The position numbers and the translations under genes were made by a program. This document shows positions 8,242 to 18,936 of a stretch of DNA of 64,000 nt, in pieces (the first letter of the stretch is position 1; every line of letters starts with the position of its first letter). Source of the stretch: Catenulispora sp. MAP5-51 (lineage in GTDB: Bacteria > Actinomycetota > Actinomycetes > Streptomycetales > Catenulisporaceae); contig NZ_JBGCCH010000004.1 of the NCBI RefSeq assembly GCF_041261205.1, positions 434,001 to 498,000 of the forward strand, given 5' to 3'. Under the pieces are notes generated by a model, which did no database searches, was not told the DNA's origin, and saw only the letters and a list, made by a program, of their open reading frames with translations.

Positions 8242-8601
8242 ATGAACAGTTACGCGCCGATTCTGGTGCTCGGCGGCCTGGCCGCCGGGTTCGCCGTGTT
8301 CTCGGTGGTGTCGGGGATGCTCACCGGACCGAAGCGGTACAACCGCGCCAAGCTGGAGGCCTACGAGTGCGGCATCGAGCCCACTCCGCAGCCGGTCGGC
8401 GGCGGCCGCTTCCCGGTGAAGTACTACCTGACCGCCATGCTCTTCATCATCTTCGACATCGAAATCGTGTTCCTGTACCCGTGGGCGGTGCGGTTCGACT
8501 CTCTGGGCTGGTTCGGCCTGGTCGAGATGGTGTTCTTCATCCTCACCGTCTTCGTCGCCTACGCCTACGTGTGGCGTCGCGGCGGATTGGAATGGGACTG
8601 A
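8242..8601 (+). CDS. nuoA: NADH-quinone oxidoreductase subunit A
   Basis: 119 residues with three transmembrane helices, at about 5-25, 60-80 and 88-110. NuoA is a membrane-arm subunit at the junction with the peripheral arm of complex I. The conserved YECGxEP (here YECGIEPTPQP) and the FDIEIVFLYPWA segment on helix 2 are present, which settles the identity. ATG 8242 has AGGACG upstream. It is the first gene of the operon, so its 5' region carries the operon control sites: a Rex-like operator 64 bases upstream and a CRP-like palindrome further out. Confidence 0.97.
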   Translation: MNSYAPILVLGGLAAGFAVFSVVSGMLTGPKRYNRAKLEAYECGIEPTPQPVGGGRFPVKYYLTAMLFIIFDIEIVFLYPWAVRFDSLGWFGLVEMVFFILTVFVAYAYVWRRGGLEWD

Positions 8602-8604
8602 CAG

Positions 8605-9159
8605 ATGGGCCTGGAAGAGAAACTGCCCGCAGGATTCCTCCTCACGACGGTGGAGGGCCTGGCGGGCTATATGCGCAAGTCGTCGGTCTGGCCGGCGACG
8701 TTCGGCTTGGCCTGCTGTGCCATCGAGATGATGGCCACCGGCGCCGGACGCTATGACCTGGCGCGCTTCGGCATGGAGCGGTTCTCCGCCACGCCGCGGC
8801 AGGCGGACCTGATGATCGTGGCGGGCCGGGTGAGCCAGAAGATGGCCCCGGTCCTGCGCCAGGTCTACGACCAGATGGCGAACCCCAAGTGGGTCATCGC
8901 GATGGGCGTGTGCGCCTCCAGCGGCGGCATGTTCAACAACTACGCGATCGTGCAGGGCGTGGACCACATCGTGCCGGTCGACATCTACCTGCCGGGCTGC
9001 CCGCCCCGCCCGGAGATGCTGCTGGACGCGATCTTGAAGCTCCACGAGCAGATCCAGAGCATGCCGCTGGGCGTGAACCGTAAGAAGGCCGCGGAAGAGG
9101 CCGAGAAGGCCGCGATGAACGCCAAGCCGACGATCCTGATGGAAGGGCTCCTTCGGTGA
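8605..9159 (+). CDS. nuoB: NADH-quinone oxidoreductase subunit B
   Basis: 184 residues. NuoB holds iron-sulfur cluster N2, the last electron carrier before quinone. The ligands C37 and C38 (LACCAIEM), C103 (GVCASSGG) and C132 (LPGCPPRPE) are all present. The C-terminal 35 residues are a charged Lys/Glu/Ala tail seen in actinobacterial NuoB. The gene begins three bases after nuoA, and its stop overlaps the GTG of nuoC by four bases. Confidence 0.97.
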   Translation: MGLEEKLPAGFLLTTVEGLAGYMRKSSVWPATFGLACCAIEMMATGAGRYDLARFGMERFSATPRQADLMIVAGRVSQKMAPVLRQVYDQMANPKWVIAMGVCASSGGMFNNYAIVQGVDHIVPVDIYLPGCPPRPEMLLDAILKLHEQIQSMPLGVNRKKAAEEAEKAAMNAKPTILMEGLLR

Positions 9160-9869
9160 CCGAAAACGTACCCGCGGTCCCGGAACAGGGTGCTGACTCC
9201 GACTCCCCGGGTGGCGAGCTGATCGCCACCCGCAAAGGCATGTTCGGGGCCCGCAACGGCGGAGACACCTCCGGCTACGGCGGCCTGGTCCGCCGGATCG
9301 AGCTGCCCGGGGCCGGCGAGCGCCCCCTCGGCGGCTACTTCGACGTCATCGCCGACGAGCTCGAGGGCGCGCTGGAGGAGCAGGGCCTGCCCCTGGAGGC
9401 CGTCAGCGGCTACGTGGTCTACCGCGGCCAGCTGACCATCCACGTGCCGCGCGAGCACCTCGTCCCGGTCGCCAAGACCCTGCGCGACGACCCCGCGCTG
9501 CGCTTCGAGATGTGCCTGGGCGTCACCGGCGTGCACTTCCCCGAGGAGGCCGGCCGCGAGCTGCACAGCGTCACCGGACTGCTGAGCATCACGCACAACC
9601 GCCGGATCCGCCTGGAGACCACCGCTCCGGACGTCGACCCGCACATGCCCTCGCTCTACGAGGTCTACCCGACGGTCGACTGGCACGAGCGCGAGACGTA
9701 CGACATGTTCGGCATCATCTACGACGGCCACCCCGGCCTGACCAGGATCCTGATGCCGGACGACTGGCTGGGGCACCCCCAGCGCAAGGACTACCCGCTC
9801 GGCGGCATCCCCGTCGAGTTCAAGGGCGCGCAGATCCCGGCTCCGGACCAGCGGAGGGCCTACTCATGA
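9156..9869 (+). CDS. nuoC: NADH-quinone oxidoreductase subunit C
   Basis: 237 residues from GTG 9156, which overlaps the nuoB stop (GTGA) and has GAAGGG upstream. NuoC is a peripheral-arm subunit that packs against NuoD. The family signature is complete: [17 protein letters not shown] followed by [24 protein letters not shown]. Residues 1-45 are a poorly conserved actinobacterial extension. The gene is separate from nuoD here, unlike the nuoCD fusion of E. coli. Its stop overlaps the nuoD start (ATGA). Confidence 0.96.
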   Translation: MTENVPAVPEQGADSDSPGGELIATRKGMFGARNGGDTSGYGGLVRRIELPGAGERPLGGYFDVIADELEGALEEQGLPLEAVSGYVVYRGQLTIHVPREHLVPVAKTLRDDPALRFEMCLGVTGVHFPEEAGRELHSVTGLLSITHNRRIRLETTAPDVDPHMPSLYEVYPTVDWHERETYDMFGIIYDGHPGLTRILMPDDWLGHPQRKDYPLGGIPVEFKGAQIPAPDQRRAYS

Positions 9870-11209
9870 CCGTCATCGACGAGACGGGCGAGTCCGTCTA
9901 CGACAGCGACAGCGAGGGCCGTGCCTTCACCGTCTCCGGCGGCGACTGGGACGAGATCCTCTCCGGGCTTCAGGAAAGCCCGGAGGAACGCATCGTCGTC
10001 AACATGGGGCCGCAGCACCCTTCCACGCACGGGGTGCTCCGCCTGATCCTGGAGATCGACGGCGAGACGGTGACCGAGGCCCGCTGCGGCATCGGCTACC
10101 TGCACACCGGCATCGAGAAGAACACCGAGTTCCGCACCTGGGTGCAGGGCACGACCTTCGTGACCCGCATGGACTACCTGACCCCGCTGTTCAACGAGAC
10201 GGCGTACTGCCTGGCGGTCGAGAACGCGCTGGACATCGAGGACCAGATCCCCGAGCGGGCCAGTGTCATCCGGGTCCTGATGATGGAGCTCAACCGGATC
10301 TCCAGCCACCTGGTGTGCCTTGCCACCGGCGGCATGGAGATGGGCGCGCTGACGATGATGACCGCGGGCTTCCGCGAGCGCGAGGAGACGCTGGACCTCT
10401 TCGAGTTCATCACCGGCCTGCGCATGAACCACGCGTACATCCGCCCCGGCGGCGTCGTGCAGGATCTGCCGCCCGGCGCGGTGGACAAGATCGGCAGCTA
10501 CATCAAGCTGATGCGCAAGCGGTTCCCGGACTACGCCAAGCTGTGCAACGAGAACCCGATCTTCAAGGGCCGCACCGAGGGCGTGGGCCACCTGGACCTG
10601 GCCGGCTGCATGGCGCTGGGCATCACCGGCCCGACGCTGCGCGCCACCGGCCTTCCGCACGACCTGCGCAAGTCCGAGCCCTACTGCGGGTACGAGACCT
10701 ACGACTTCGAGGTCGCGACCTGGGACACCTCCGACTCCTACGGCCGCTACCGGGTCCGCCTGGCCGAGATGTACGAGTCGCTGAACATCGTCGAGCAGTG
10801 CCTGGAGCGCATCCAGCGCACGCAGGGCCAGCCGGTCATGGTCGCCGACCGGAAGATCGCCTGGCCGGCGCAGCTGGCGCTGGGCAGCGACGGCATGGGC
10901 AACAGCCTGGACCACATCCGGCACATCATGGGCGACTCCATGGAGGCCCTGATCCACCACTTCAAGCTGGTGACCGAGGGCTTCCACGTCCCGGCCGGCC
11001 AGACCTACGCGGCGGTGGAGTCGGCGAAGGGCGAGCTGGGCGTGCACGTCGTCTCCGACGGCGGCACCCGGCCCTACCGGGTCCACTTCCGCGACCCGTC
11101 CTTCACGAACCTGCAGGCGACCGCGGCGATGTGCGAGGGCGGCCAGCTGGCCGACGTCATCGTCGCCATCGCCTCTCTGGACCCGGTTATGGGTGGAGTG
11201 GACCGTTGA
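9866..11209 (+). CDS. nuoD: NADH-quinone oxidoreductase subunit D
   Basis: 447 residues. ATG 9866 overlaps the nuoC stop and has GGAGGG upstream. NuoD forms much of the quinone-binding pocket with NuoB and is related to [NiFe] hydrogenase large subunits. The [12 protein letters not shown] loop that contacts quinone is intact, as is the C-terminal [15 protein letters not shown] segment. No nickel-binding cysteines are present, as expected for this branch. The gene ends in a TTGA overlap with nuoE. Confidence 0.97.
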   Translation: MTVIDETGESVYDSDSEGRAFTVSGGDWDEILSGLQESPEERIVVNMGPQHPSTHGVLRLILEIDGETVTEARCGIGYLHTGIEKNTEFRTWVQGTTFVTRMDYLTPLFNETAYCLAVENALDIEDQIPERASVIRVLMMELNRISSHLVCLATGGMEMGALTMMTAGFREREETLDLFEFITGLRMNHAYIRPGGVVQDLPPGAVDKIGSYIKLMRKRFPDYAKLCNENPIFKGRTEGVGHLDLAGCMALGITGPTLRATGLPHDLRKSEPYCGYETYDFEVATWDTSDSYGRYRVRLAEMYESLNIVEQCLERIQRTQGQPVMVADRKIAWPAQLALGSDGMGNSLDHIRHIMGDSMEALIHHFKLVTEGFHVPAGQTYAAVESAKGELGVHVVSDGGTRPYRVHFRDPSFTNLQATAAMCEGGQLADVIVAIASLDPVMGGVDR

Positions 11210-11883
11210 GCAACTACGAACACCTCTTGAAGCTGGACGGGGAGGCGGACCAGGTCGTGGCCCGCTACCCGCAGTCCGGCTCGGCGCTGCTCCCGCTGCT
11301 GCACCTGGTGCAGAGCGAGGAGGGCTTCGTCTCCCCGGCGGGCATCGAGTACTGCGCCGACAAGCTCGGACTGTCCACCGCCGAGGTCTCGGCGGTGTCG
11401 ACGTTCTACACGATGTACAAGCGGCGCCCGGTCGGCGACTACCACGTCGGGGTGTGCACCAACACGCTGTGCGCGGTGATGGGCGGCGACGCCATCTTCG
11501 CCACGCTCAAGGAGCACCTGGGCGTCGGCAACGACGAGACCACCGAGGACGGCAAGGTCACGCTGGAGCACATCGAGTGCAACGCGGCCTGCGACTTCGC
11601 GCCGGTGATGACCGTCAACTGGGAGTTCATGGACGACATGAACCCCGACAAGGCGGTCCGGGTCGTCGACGAACTGCGCGCGGGCAAGGAAGTGCACTCC
11701 ACCCGGGGACCGGCGCTGTGCACCTTCAAGCAGGCCGAGCGGATACTGGCCGGGTTCGAGGACACCCGGCCCGGAGCCGTGGCCGGGGGCGGGGCCGCCG
11801 GCCACGCCACGCTGGCCGGCCTGCTGGTCTCGCAGGGCCGGACCCCCACGGGTCCGGCTGTCACCACGGAGGCGTCCGAGTAA
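11206..11883 (+). CDS. nuoE: NADH-quinone oxidoreductase subunit E
   Basis: 225 residues. The start is TTG 11206, overlapping the nuoD stop as TTGA, with GGTGGAG upstream; no ATG or GTG lies near in frame. NuoE carries the [2Fe-2S] cluster N1a of the NADH module. Its ligands are C84 and C89 (CTNTLC) and C125 and C129 (CNAAC). The family core ends near residue 185; the remaining tail is Gly/Ala-rich. The stop shares one base with the nuoF start (TAATG). Confidence 0.95.
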   Translation: MSNYEHLLKLDGEADQVVARYPQSGSALLPLLHLVQSEEGFVSPAGIEYCADKLGLSTAEVSAVSTFYTMYKRRPVGDYHVGVCTNTLCAVMGGDAIFATLKEHLGVGNDETTEDGKVTLEHIECNAACDFAPVMTVNWEFMDDMNPDKAVRVVDELRAGKEVHSTRGPALCTFKQAERILAGFEDTRPGAVAGGGAAGHATLAGLLVSQGRTPTGPAVTTEASE

Positions 11884-13208
11884 TGGCACCCGAACTCACT
11901 CCCGTCCTGTCCCGCGGCTGGCTGGACTCCGAGCCCTGGACGCTCGCCGGCTACCAGCGGCGCGACGGCTACACCGCGGTCAAGCAGGCGCTGCGGATGC
12001 ACCCCGACGAGGTCATCCAGCTGGTCAAGGACTCCGGTCTGCGCGGCCGCGGCGGCGCGGGCTTCCCCACCGGCATGAAGTGGGGCTTCATCCCGCAGAA
12101 CGACGGCAAGCCGCACTACCTCGTGGTGAACGCGGACGAGTCCGAGCCGGGCACGTGCAAGGACATCCCGTTCATGATGGCCAACCCGCACGAGCTCGTG
12201 GAGGGTGTGATCATCGCGTGCTACGCGATCCGCGCCAGCCACGCGTTCATCTACGTGCGCGGTGAAGTGCTGCACGTCCTGCGGCGTCTGCAGGCCGCGG
12301 TGCGCGAGGCGTACGAGGCCGGGTTCCTCGGCAAGGGCGTCTTCGGTACCGACTTCGACCTCGAACTCACGGTGCACGCCGGAGCCGGCGCCTACATCTG
12401 CGGCGAGGAGACGGCGCTGCTGGACTCCTTGGAAGGCAAGCGGGGACAGCCTCGTCTGCGTCCTCCCTTCCCGGCCGTCGCAGGGCTCTACGCCAGCCCC
12501 ACCTGTGTGAACAACGTCGAGTCCATCGGTTCGGTTCCCGCGATCGTGCGCAACGGCGTGGACTGGTTCAAGGGCATGGGCAGTGAGAAGTCCCCGGGCT
12601 TCACGCTGTACTCGCTGTCCGGCCACGTCAAGCACCCCGGCCAGTACGAGGCGCCGCTGGGCATCACCCTGCGCGAGCTGCTCGACTACGCCGGCGGCAT
12701 CCGGCCCGGGCACCGCCTGAAGTTCTGGACGCCGGGCGGCTCCTCCACGCCGATGTTCACCGAGGAGCACCTCGACGTCCCGCTGGACTACGAGGGCGTC
12801 GGCGCGGCCGGCTCGATGCTGGGCACCAAGGCGCTGCAGATCTTCGACGAGACCACCTGTGTGGTCCGCGCGGCTTTGCGCTGGACGGAGTTCTACGCGC
12901 ACGAGTCCTGCGGCAAGTGCACGCCGTGCCGCGAGGGCACCTACTGGCTCGTGCAGATCCTCAAGCGCATGGAGAAGGGCGAGGGCACCGAGGACGACCT
13001 CGGCAAGCTGCTCGACCTGTGCGACAACATCGTGGGCAAGGCCTTCTGCGCCCTCGGCGACGGTGCCGCCGCGCCGATCCAGTCCTCGCTCAAGTACTTC
13101 CGGGACGAGTACCTGGAGCACTTCGAGCGCGGCGGGTGCCCCCTCGACCCGTCTTTGTCCACCGCGTGGGCCGACGGCCCGCTGTCGTTCGCGAGGACCA
13201 GCGCATGA
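11883..13208 (+). CDS. nuoF: NADH-quinone oxidoreductase subunit F (NADH-binding)
   Basis: 441 residues. NuoF binds NADH and FMN and passes electrons to cluster N3. The glycine-rich nucleotide site [11 protein letters not shown] is at residues 54-64. ESEPGTCKD and [14 protein letters not shown] are intact. The [4Fe-4S] N3 ligands C343, C346, C349 (SCGKCTPC) and C389 are present. All features of an active NADH dehydrogenase module are therefore kept, so this complex is NADH-linked rather than a ferredoxin-driven 11-subunit form. The stop overlaps the nuoG ATG. Confidence 0.97.
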   Translation: MAPELTPVLSRGWLDSEPWTLAGYQRRDGYTAVKQALRMHPDEVIQLVKDSGLRGRGGAGFPTGMKWGFIPQNDGKPHYLVVNADESEPGTCKDIPFMMANPHELVEGVIIACYAIRASHAFIYVRGEVLHVLRRLQAAVREAYEAGFLGKGVFGTDFDLELTVHAGAGAYICGEETALLDSLEGKRGQPRLRPPFPAVAGLYASPTCVNNVESIGSVPAIVRNGVDWFKGMGSEKSPGFTLYSLSGHVKHPGQYEAPLGITLRELLDYAGGIRPGHRLKFWTPGGSSTPMFTEEHLDVPLDYEGVGAAGSMLGTKALQIFDETTCVVRAALRWTEFYAHESCGKCTPCREGTYWLVQILKRMEKGEGTEDDLGKLLDLCDNIVGKAFCALGDGAAAPIQSSLKYFRDEYLEHFERGGCPLDPSLSTAWADGPLSFARTSA

Positions 13209-15733
13209 CCGTGACTTCTGAGAACGCGGCGAACGCCGCCGGCAGCAAGAAGGAGGTGGCCGTGCCCACACCACCTCCCGTCGAACTCGTCACCATCACC
13301 ATCGACGGCATCGAGCTGCGGGTTCCGAAAAACGAGCTGATCATCCGCTCCGCGGAGCGGATCGGCATCCAGGTGCCGCGGTTCTGCGACCACCCGCTGC
13401 TGGCCCCGGCCGGCGCCTGCCGGCAGTGCATCGTGGAGGTGGAGGGCCAGCGCAAGCCGGTGGCCTCCTGCACCGTCACGGTCGCCGACGGCATGGTGAT
13501 CAAGACCCAGCTGACCTCGCCGGTCGCCGAGAAGGCCCAGCGCGGGGTGATGGAGCTGCTGCTCATCAACCACCCGCTGGACTGCCCGGTCTGCGACAAG
13601 GGCGGCGAGTGCCCGCTGCAGAACCAGGCGATGAGCACCGGCGCCGGGGAGTCCCGGTACGAGGGCGTCAAGCGCACCTTCCCCAAGCCGATCAACATCT
13701 CCAGCCAGGTGCTGCTGGACCGCGAGCGCTGCGTGTCCTGCGCGCGCTGCACGCGGTTCGCCGACCAGATCGCCGGGGACCCGTTCATCACCCTGATCGA
13801 GCGCGGGTCCAACCAGCAGGTCGGCATCTCGGTGGCCGAGGACCAGGACTTCGCGTCCTACTTCTCCGGCAACACGGTGCAGATCTGCCCGGTCGGCGCG
13901 CTGACCGGCGCCGCCTACCGGTTCCGCTCGCGCCCCTTCGACCTGGTCTCCTCGCCGTCGGCGTGCGAGCACTGTGCTTCTGGCTGCGGCCTTCGCACGG
14001 ACCACCGCCGCGGCAAGGTCACCCGGCGCATGGCGGCCGAGGACCCGCAGGTGAACGAGGAGTGGAACTGCGACAAGGGACGCTGGGCGTTCCAGTACTC
14101 GCAGGCCCCCGCCGCCAAGCGGATCACCTCGCCGCTGATCCGCGACCGCGAGACCGGCGAGCTGCGCCCGGCCTCCTGGCCGGAGGCGCTGGCCTTCGCC
14201 GCCGAGGGCCTGGGCGCCGCGCGCGGCCGGGCCGCCGCCCTGGTGGGCGGCCGGCTGACCCTCGAGGACGCCTACGCGTACGCGAAGTTCACCCGGATCG
14301 CGCTGGAGACCAACGACATCGACTTCCGGTCCCGGCCGCACTCCGAGGAGGAGGCCGAGTTCCTGGCCTCGTACGTCGCCGGCTCCGGCCTGGCGACCAC
14401 GTACGCCGACCTCGACCTGGCCCCGGCCGCGCTGCTCGTCGGCTTCGAGCCGGAGGAGGAGTCGCCGATCGTCTTCCTGCGGCTGCGCAAGAACGTGCTC
14501 GCCCGCAAGCTGGCGGTGGCGGCCATAGCGCCGTTCGCGACGCGCGGCCTGAACAAGCTCAGGGGCGCGCTGCTGAAGGCGGCGCCGCTCACGGAGCCGG
14601 CGTTCCTGGCGGCGCTGGCCGACGGCGGCCCGGACTCCGGTCTGGACGCCGCGGGCCTGAAGGCCGCCGAGGACCTGCGCAAGCCCGGGGCGGTGATCCT
14701 GGTCGGCGAGCGGCTCGCCGCCGTGCCGGGTGCGCTCACCGCCGCGGTGCGGCTGGCCGGGGTCACCGGCGCGAAGCTCGCGTGGGTGCCGCGCCGGGCC
14801 GGCGAGCGCGGCGCGCTGGAGGCCGGCGCGCTGCCGAACCTGCTGCCCGGCGGCCGCCCGGCCACCGACCCCGAGGCCCGGACCGAGGTCGCCGCCCGCT
14901 GGGGCGTGGCCAACCTGCCGGGCGCCTTCGGGCGCGGGGCCGACCAGATCGTGGACACCGCGGTACTGGGCGGCGTCGCAGGGCTCGTGGTCGCCGGCGT
15001 CGACCCGTACGACACGGCCGACCCGCAGTCGTTCCTGGACGCGCTGGACCGGGTGCCGTGCGTGGTCTCGCTGGAGTTCCGGCACACCGCGGTCACCGAG
15101 AAGGCCCACGTGGTCTTCCCGGTCGCCCCGGTCGCTGAGAAGTCCGGGACCTTCGTGGACTGGGAGGGCCGCTCGCGGTCCTTCGACACCGCGCTGGACG
15201 CCGACGCGGTCCAGGCCGCCGGGCTCGGCGAGATGCCGGACCTGCGGGTGCTGGACCGGATCGCCGACGCCATGGACGTGCACCTGGGCCTGCCCACGGT
15301 CGGCGCGGCGCGCGCGGAGATCGCGCGGCTGGGCCTGTGGCACCGGGAGAAGACCCCGGCGCTGGCCAGCACCCCGGCCGAGCTGCCCAAGCCGGCGGTC
15401 GGCGAGGCCGTGCTGGCCACCTGGCACTTCCTGCTGGACTCCGGGTCGCTGCAGGCGCACGAGCCGTTCCTGGCCGGCACCCGCAAGCCCACGGTGGTCC
15501 ACCTGAGCAAGGAGACCGCCTCGGAGATCGGGGCTGCCGAGGGCGACCCGGTCACCGTCTCCAACGAGCACGGCTCGATCACCCTGCCGCTGCAGATCGC
15601 CGACCTGGCCGGCCGCGTGGTGTGGCTGCCCACGAACTCCAAGGGTTCGCAGGTGCGCCGCGCGCTGCGCGCGGACACCGGCTCGCTGGTCAAGATCGCA
15701 CGCGCCGCGACCGAAGTGGAGGCCACCGCGTGA
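13205..15733 (+). CDS. nuoG: NADH-quinone oxidoreductase subunit G
   Basis: 842 residues from ATG 13205 (ATGA overlap with nuoF). An internal GTG at 13262 in the same frame has a much stronger AGGAGG ribosome binding site and would give 823 residues. NuoG carries several iron-sulfur clusters: N1b ligands C61, C72, C75, C89; N5 ligands H123, C127, C130, C136; N4 ligands C176, C179, C182, C228; and the extra N7 set C254, C257, C261, C289. The rest is the molybdopterin-oxidoreductase-like domain, which has no cofactor role in complex I and is Ala-rich and divergent here. Length is normal for actinobacteria. The stop overlaps GTG of nuoH. Confidence 0.96.
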   Translation: MTVTSENAANAAGSKKEVAVPTPPPVELVTITIDGIELRVPKNELIIRSAERIGIQVPRFCDHPLLAPAGACRQCIVEVEGQRKPVASCTVTVADGMVIKTQLTSPVAEKAQRGVMELLLINHPLDCPVCDKGGECPLQNQAMSTGAGESRYEGVKRTFPKPINISSQVLLDRERCVSCARCTRFADQIAGDPFITLIERGSNQQVGISVAEDQDFASYFSGNTVQICPVGALTGAAYRFRSRPFDLVSSPSACEHCASGCGLRTDHRRGKVTRRMAAEDPQVNEEWNCDKGRWAFQYSQAPAAKRITSPLIRDRETGELRPASWPEALAFAAEGLGAARGRAAALVGGRLTLEDAYAYAKFTRIALETNDIDFRSRPHSEEEAEFLASYVAGSGLATTYADLDLAPAALLVGFEPEEESPIVFLRLRKNVLARKLAVAAIAPFATRGLNKLRGALLKAAPLTEPAFLAALADGGPDSGLDAAGLKAAEDLRKPGAVILVGERLAAVPGALTAAVRLAGVTGAKLAWVPRRAGERGALEAGALPNLLPGGRPATDPEARTEVAARWGVANLPGAFGRGADQIVDTAVLGGVAGLVVAGVDPYDTADPQSFLDALDRVPCVVSLEFRHTAVTEKAHVVFPVAPVAEKSGTFVDWEGRSRSFDTALDADAVQAAGLGEMPDLRVLDRIADAMDVHLGLPTVGAARAEIARLGLWHREKTPALASTPAELPKPAVGEAVLATWHFLLDSGSLQAHEPFLAGTRKPTVVHLSKETASEIGAAEGDPVTVSNEHGSITLPLQIADLAGRVVWLPTNSKGSQVRRALRADTGSLVKIARAATEVEATA

Positions 15734-17139
15734 GCGCCCTCACGGTATTCGGGCACCTGGCCAGTGGCCCCCTCGCCGCCGACGTCACCCCGCCGACCAA
15801 CTACGAGGACCTCTCGTTCTTCGGCCGGGACCCGTGGTGGCTGATCCTGATCAAGGTCGTCGCGGTCTTCGCGTTCCTGGTCGTCGTGGTCCTGATGGCG
15901 ATCCTGTTCGAGCGCAAGATCGTCGGCTACATGCAGCAGCGCATCGGGCCCAACCGCACCGGCCCCTGGGGCATGCTCCAGTCGCTGGCCGACGGTGTGA
16001 AGCTGATGCTCAAGGAAGACATCATCCCCACCGCGGCGGACAAGATCGTCTTCATCCTGGCCCCGCTGATCTCGACCATCCCGGCGTTCCTGGCGATCGC
16101 CGTGGTGCCCTTCGGGCCGGCGAACAACCAGGTGTCGATCTTCGGACACCGGACCCCGCTGCAGCTGACCGACCTGCCGGTGGCCCTGCTGTACGTGCTG
16201 GCCGCCACCTCGATCGGGATCTACGGCATCGTGCTGGCCGGCTGGGCCTCCGGCTCGACCTACCCGCTGCTGGGCGGCCTGCGCTCGACGGCGCAGATGA
16301 TCTCCTACGAGATCGCGATGTCGCTGTCCTTCGTGGCGGTGTTCATCTACGCCGGCACGATGAGCACCTCGGGCATCGTGGCCAGCCAGCACAGCTGGTG
16401 GAACTGCCTGCCGCTGCTGCCCTCCTTCGTCATCTACGTGGTGTCGATGGTCGGCGAGACCAACCGCGCGCCCTTCGACCTCCCCGAGGCCGAGGGCGAG
16501 CTGGTCGGCGGCTTCCACACCGAGTACTCCTCGATCAAGTTCGCGCTGTTCTTCCTGGCCGAGTACATCAACATGGTCACCGTCTCCTCGCTGGCCGTGC
16601 TGATGTTCCTGGGCGGCTGGCACGCCCCCTGGGGCGTGGTCTCGGTCTGGCACGGCGCGAACAGCGGCTGGTGGCCGATCATGTGGTACGTCGGCAAGCT
16701 GGTCCTGTTCATGCTGTTCTTCTTCTGGCTGCGGGCCACGCTGCCCCGCCTGCGCTACGACCAGTTCATGAAGCTGGGCTGGAAGGTGCTGATCCCGTCC
16801 TCGCTGGTGTGGCTGCTGGCGGTGGCCATCGTGCGGACGCTGAAGAACCAGGGCGACCTGAACCGCTCGCACCTGGTCTACATCCTCGGTCCGGTGATCG
16901 CGGTACTGGTGATCGCCTGGATCGTGAGCGAGCTGCGCTACCGGCAGACCAGCGCCCAGGAGAAGGCCGAGGAGGCCGCCGCGGCGGCCAAGCCGTTCGA
17001 CCCCATGGACGGCGGGTTCCCGGTGCCGCCGCTGCCCGGCCAGGCGGTGCCGGCGTTCACGCCGCGCCGTCCTCGGGCCGCCCTGGTGGGCGCCGTGGTG
17101 GAGGCCACCGAACTCGAAGCAGGAGACTCCGATGTCTGA
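15730..17139 (+). CDS. nuoH: NADH-quinone oxidoreductase subunit H
   Basis: 469 residues from GTG 15730 (GTGA overlap with nuoG). NuoH is the membrane subunit that encloses the quinone channel. It has about eight transmembrane helices. The signatures [21 protein letters not shown] and [27 protein letters not shown] are intact. After the last helix there is a cytoplasmic extension of about 70 residues (Ala/Glu-rich, then Pro-rich), an actinobacterial trait. The 3' end overlaps nuoI by eight bases. Confidence 0.97.
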   Translation: MSALTVFGHLASGPLAADVTPPTNYEDLSFFGRDPWWLILIKVVAVFAFLVVVVLMAILFERKIVGYMQQRIGPNRTGPWGMLQSLADGVKLMLKEDIIPTAADKIVFILAPLISTIPAFLAIAVVPFGPANNQVSIFGHRTPLQLTDLPVALLYVLAATSIGIYGIVLAGWASGSTYPLLGGLRSTAQMISYEIAMSLSFVAVFIYAGTMSTSGIVASQHSWWNCLPLLPSFVIYVVSMVGETNRAPFDLPEAEGELVGGFHTEYSSIKFALFFLAEYINMVTVSSLAVLMFLGGWHAPWGVVSVWHGANSGWWPIMWYVGKLVLFMLFFFWLRATLPRLRYDQFMKLGWKVLIPSSLVWLLAVAIVRTLKNQGDLNRSHLVYILGPVIAVLVIAWIVSELRYRQTSAQEKAEEAAAAAKPFDPMDGGFPVPPLPGQAVPAFTPRRPRAALVGAVVEATELEAGDSDV

Positions 17140-17743
17140 CGAGCAGAACCCTTACTCCGGTAAGGAGAAGCCGAAGAACCCGCTCGCCGGGGTCGCGGGG
17201 TTCGGCGTCACCTTCTCGACGATGTTCAAGAAGCGGACGACCGAGCAGTACCCCGAGGAGCCCAAGCAGACCGCGCTGCGGTTCCACGGCCGGCACCAGC
17301 TCAACCGGCACCCCGACGGGCTGGAGAAGTGCGTCGGCTGCGAGCTGTGCGCCTGGGCCTGCCCGGCGGACGCCATCTACGTGGAGGGCGCGGACAACAC
17401 CGACGACGAGCGCTACTCCCCCGGGGAGCGCTACGGCCGCGTCTACCAGATCAACTACCTGCGCTGCATCCTGTGCGGGCTGTGCATCGAGGCGTGCCCG
17501 ACCCGGGCGCTGACCATGACCAACGAGTTCGAGCTCGCGGACAGCTCTCGGGCCAGCCTCATCTACACCAAGGACGAGCTGCTCGCCGGGCTGACCGAGG
17601 GCATGGTCGAATCGCCGCACTCGATCTTCCCGGGCATGACCGCCCAGGACTACTACGAGGGCAAGGTCACCGCGGCCGCACCGGGCACCGTCCCGCAGCA
17701 GCGCAGCTCGGCCAAGCCCGACCCGGACGGGGAGGACGCGTGA
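17132..17743 (+). CDS. nuoI: NADH-quinone oxidoreductase subunit I
   Basis: 203 residues. NuoI is a ferredoxin-like subunit with two [4Fe-4S] clusters (N6a, N6b) bridging NuoG and NuoB. Ligands are C67, C70, C73, C77 and C112, C115, C118, C122, both in the CxxCxxCxxxCP arrangement. The ribosome binding site AGGAGA lies inside the end of nuoH. The C-terminal 30 residues are a variable tail. The stop TGA overlaps the nuoJ ATG. Confidence 0.97.
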   Translation: MSDEQNPYSGKEKPKNPLAGVAGFGVTFSTMFKKRTTEQYPEEPKQTALRFHGRHQLNRHPDGLEKCVGCELCAWACPADAIYVEGADNTDDERYSPGERYGRVYQINYLRCILCGLCIEACPTRALTMTNEFELADSSRASLIYTKDELLAGLTEGMVESPHSIFPGMTAQDYYEGKVTAAAPGTVPQQRSSAKPDPDGEDA

Positions 17744-18621
17744 TGAGCCTTCCGCTCGCTGTCGCCGATCAGGGTGTCACCCTGGCCGCCGGGCTGAGCA
17801 AGACCTCCGACGGCGAGGCCTTCCAGTTCTACGTCCTCGGCGCGGTCGCCCTGCTCGGGGCCCTGGGGACGGTCTTCTCCAAGAAGGCCGTGCACTCGGC
17901 GCTCTCGCTGGCCACGACCATGATCTGCCTGGCGATGTTCTACCTGGCGCAGGGGGCCTACTTCCTCGGCGTGGTGCAGATCGTCGTCTACACCGGCGCG
18001 ATCATGATGCTGTTCCTGTTCGTGCTGATGCTGGTCGGCGTCTCCAGCGCCGACTCCCTGGTGGAGACCATCAAGGGCCAGCGCAAGCTGGCGGTGCTGG
18101 CCGGGGTCGCCTTCGCGGTCCTGGTCATGGTGGCCCTGGGCCACGCGCGGCTGGGGACCTTCGTGGGCGCGGGGCAGGCCAACGCCGGCGGCGGCAACGT
18201 CAAGAACCTGGCGGACCTGATCTTCAGCAAGTACTTCTGGGCCTTCGAGGTCACCTCGGCGCTGCTGATCACCGCCGCGGTCGGCGCGATGGTGATGACC
18301 CACCGGGAGCGCCTGGTGGCCAAGAAGTCGCAGAAGGAACTGGTCGAGGAGCGGGTGCGCACCGGCAAGCGGATGACGCCGCTGCCGACGCCGGGTGTCT
18401 ACGCGCGGCACAACGCGGTGGACGTCCCCGCGCTGCTGCCCGACGGCTCGGTCGCCGAGGACTCGGTGAACGCCACGCTGGTGGCCCGCACTCCCGTGCG
18501 CGACGCGGTCGGACTGACCGCGGTGACCCGGGAGAACATGGCGCTGCCGCACCAGGGCGAGGCTCCCGAACTTGAGAACGCCTCGTCGAACGGTGCTTCT
18601 TCGAACGGAGCCGCCGAATGA
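17743..18621 (+). CDS. nuoJ: NADH-quinone oxidoreductase subunit J
   Basis: 292 residues. ATG 17743 is preferred to the adjacent in-frame GTG 17740 because GGGGAGGA is six bases upstream of it. NuoJ is a membrane subunit with five helices; the pi-bulge helix region [22 protein letters not shown] is clear. A soluble tail of about 110 residues after the last helix, ending in Asn/Ser/Ala repeats, is longer than in proteobacteria and typical of actinobacteria. ATGA overlap with nuoK. Confidence 0.95.
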   Translation: MSLPLAVADQGVTLAAGLSKTSDGEAFQFYVLGAVALLGALGTVFSKKAVHSALSLATTMICLAMFYLAQGAYFLGVVQIVVYTGAIMMLFLFVLMLVGVSSADSLVETIKGQRKLAVLAGVAFAVLVMVALGHARLGTFVGAGQANAGGGNVKNLADLIFSKYFWAFEVTSALLITAAVGAMVMTHRERLVAKKSQKELVEERVRTGKRMTPLPTPGVYARHNAVDVPALLPDGSVAEDSVNATLVARTPVRDAVGLTAVTRENMALPHQGEAPELENASSNGASSNGAAE

Positions 18622-18917
18622 ACCCGGCCAACTACCTGTTCCTGTCGGCGCTCCTGTTCACGATCGGCGCCTTCGGGGTGCTGATCCGCCGGAACGCCAT
18701 CGTGGTCTTCATGTGCGTGGAGCTCATGCTCAACGCCGTGAACCTGTCGCTGGTGACCTTCTCCCGCATGCACGGCGACCTCACCGGCCAGGTCATCGCC
18801 TTCTTCACGATGGTGGTGGCGGCCGCGGAGGTCGTGGTCGGACTGGCCATCATCGTGTCTGTGTTCCGCACCCGCCGCTCGGCCTCGGTCGACGACGCAA
18901 ACCTGCTGAAGTACTGA
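18618..18917 (+). CDS. nuoK: NADH-quinone oxidoreductase subunit K
   Basis: 99 residues with three transmembrane helices. NuoK belongs to the proton-pumping arm and is related to MrpC. The two buried glutamates used in proton transfer are present in [14 protein letters not shown] and in [13 protein letters not shown]. Length matches the family exactly. The gene is coupled to nuoJ and followed after 19 bases by nuoL. Confidence 0.97.
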   Translation: MNPANYLFLSALLFTIGAFGVLIRRNAIVVFMCVELMLNAVNLSLVTFSRMHGDLTGQVIAFFTMVVAAAEVVVGLAIIVSVFRTRRSASVDDANLLKY

Positions 18918-18936
18918 GAGGCGGGCCGAGTAAGCA

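Noticed and set aside
12941-15571. 876-codon minus-strand open frame opposite nuoG
   Set aside because: NuoG is intact on the plus strand with all cluster ligands. The antisense product has no recognisable motif.
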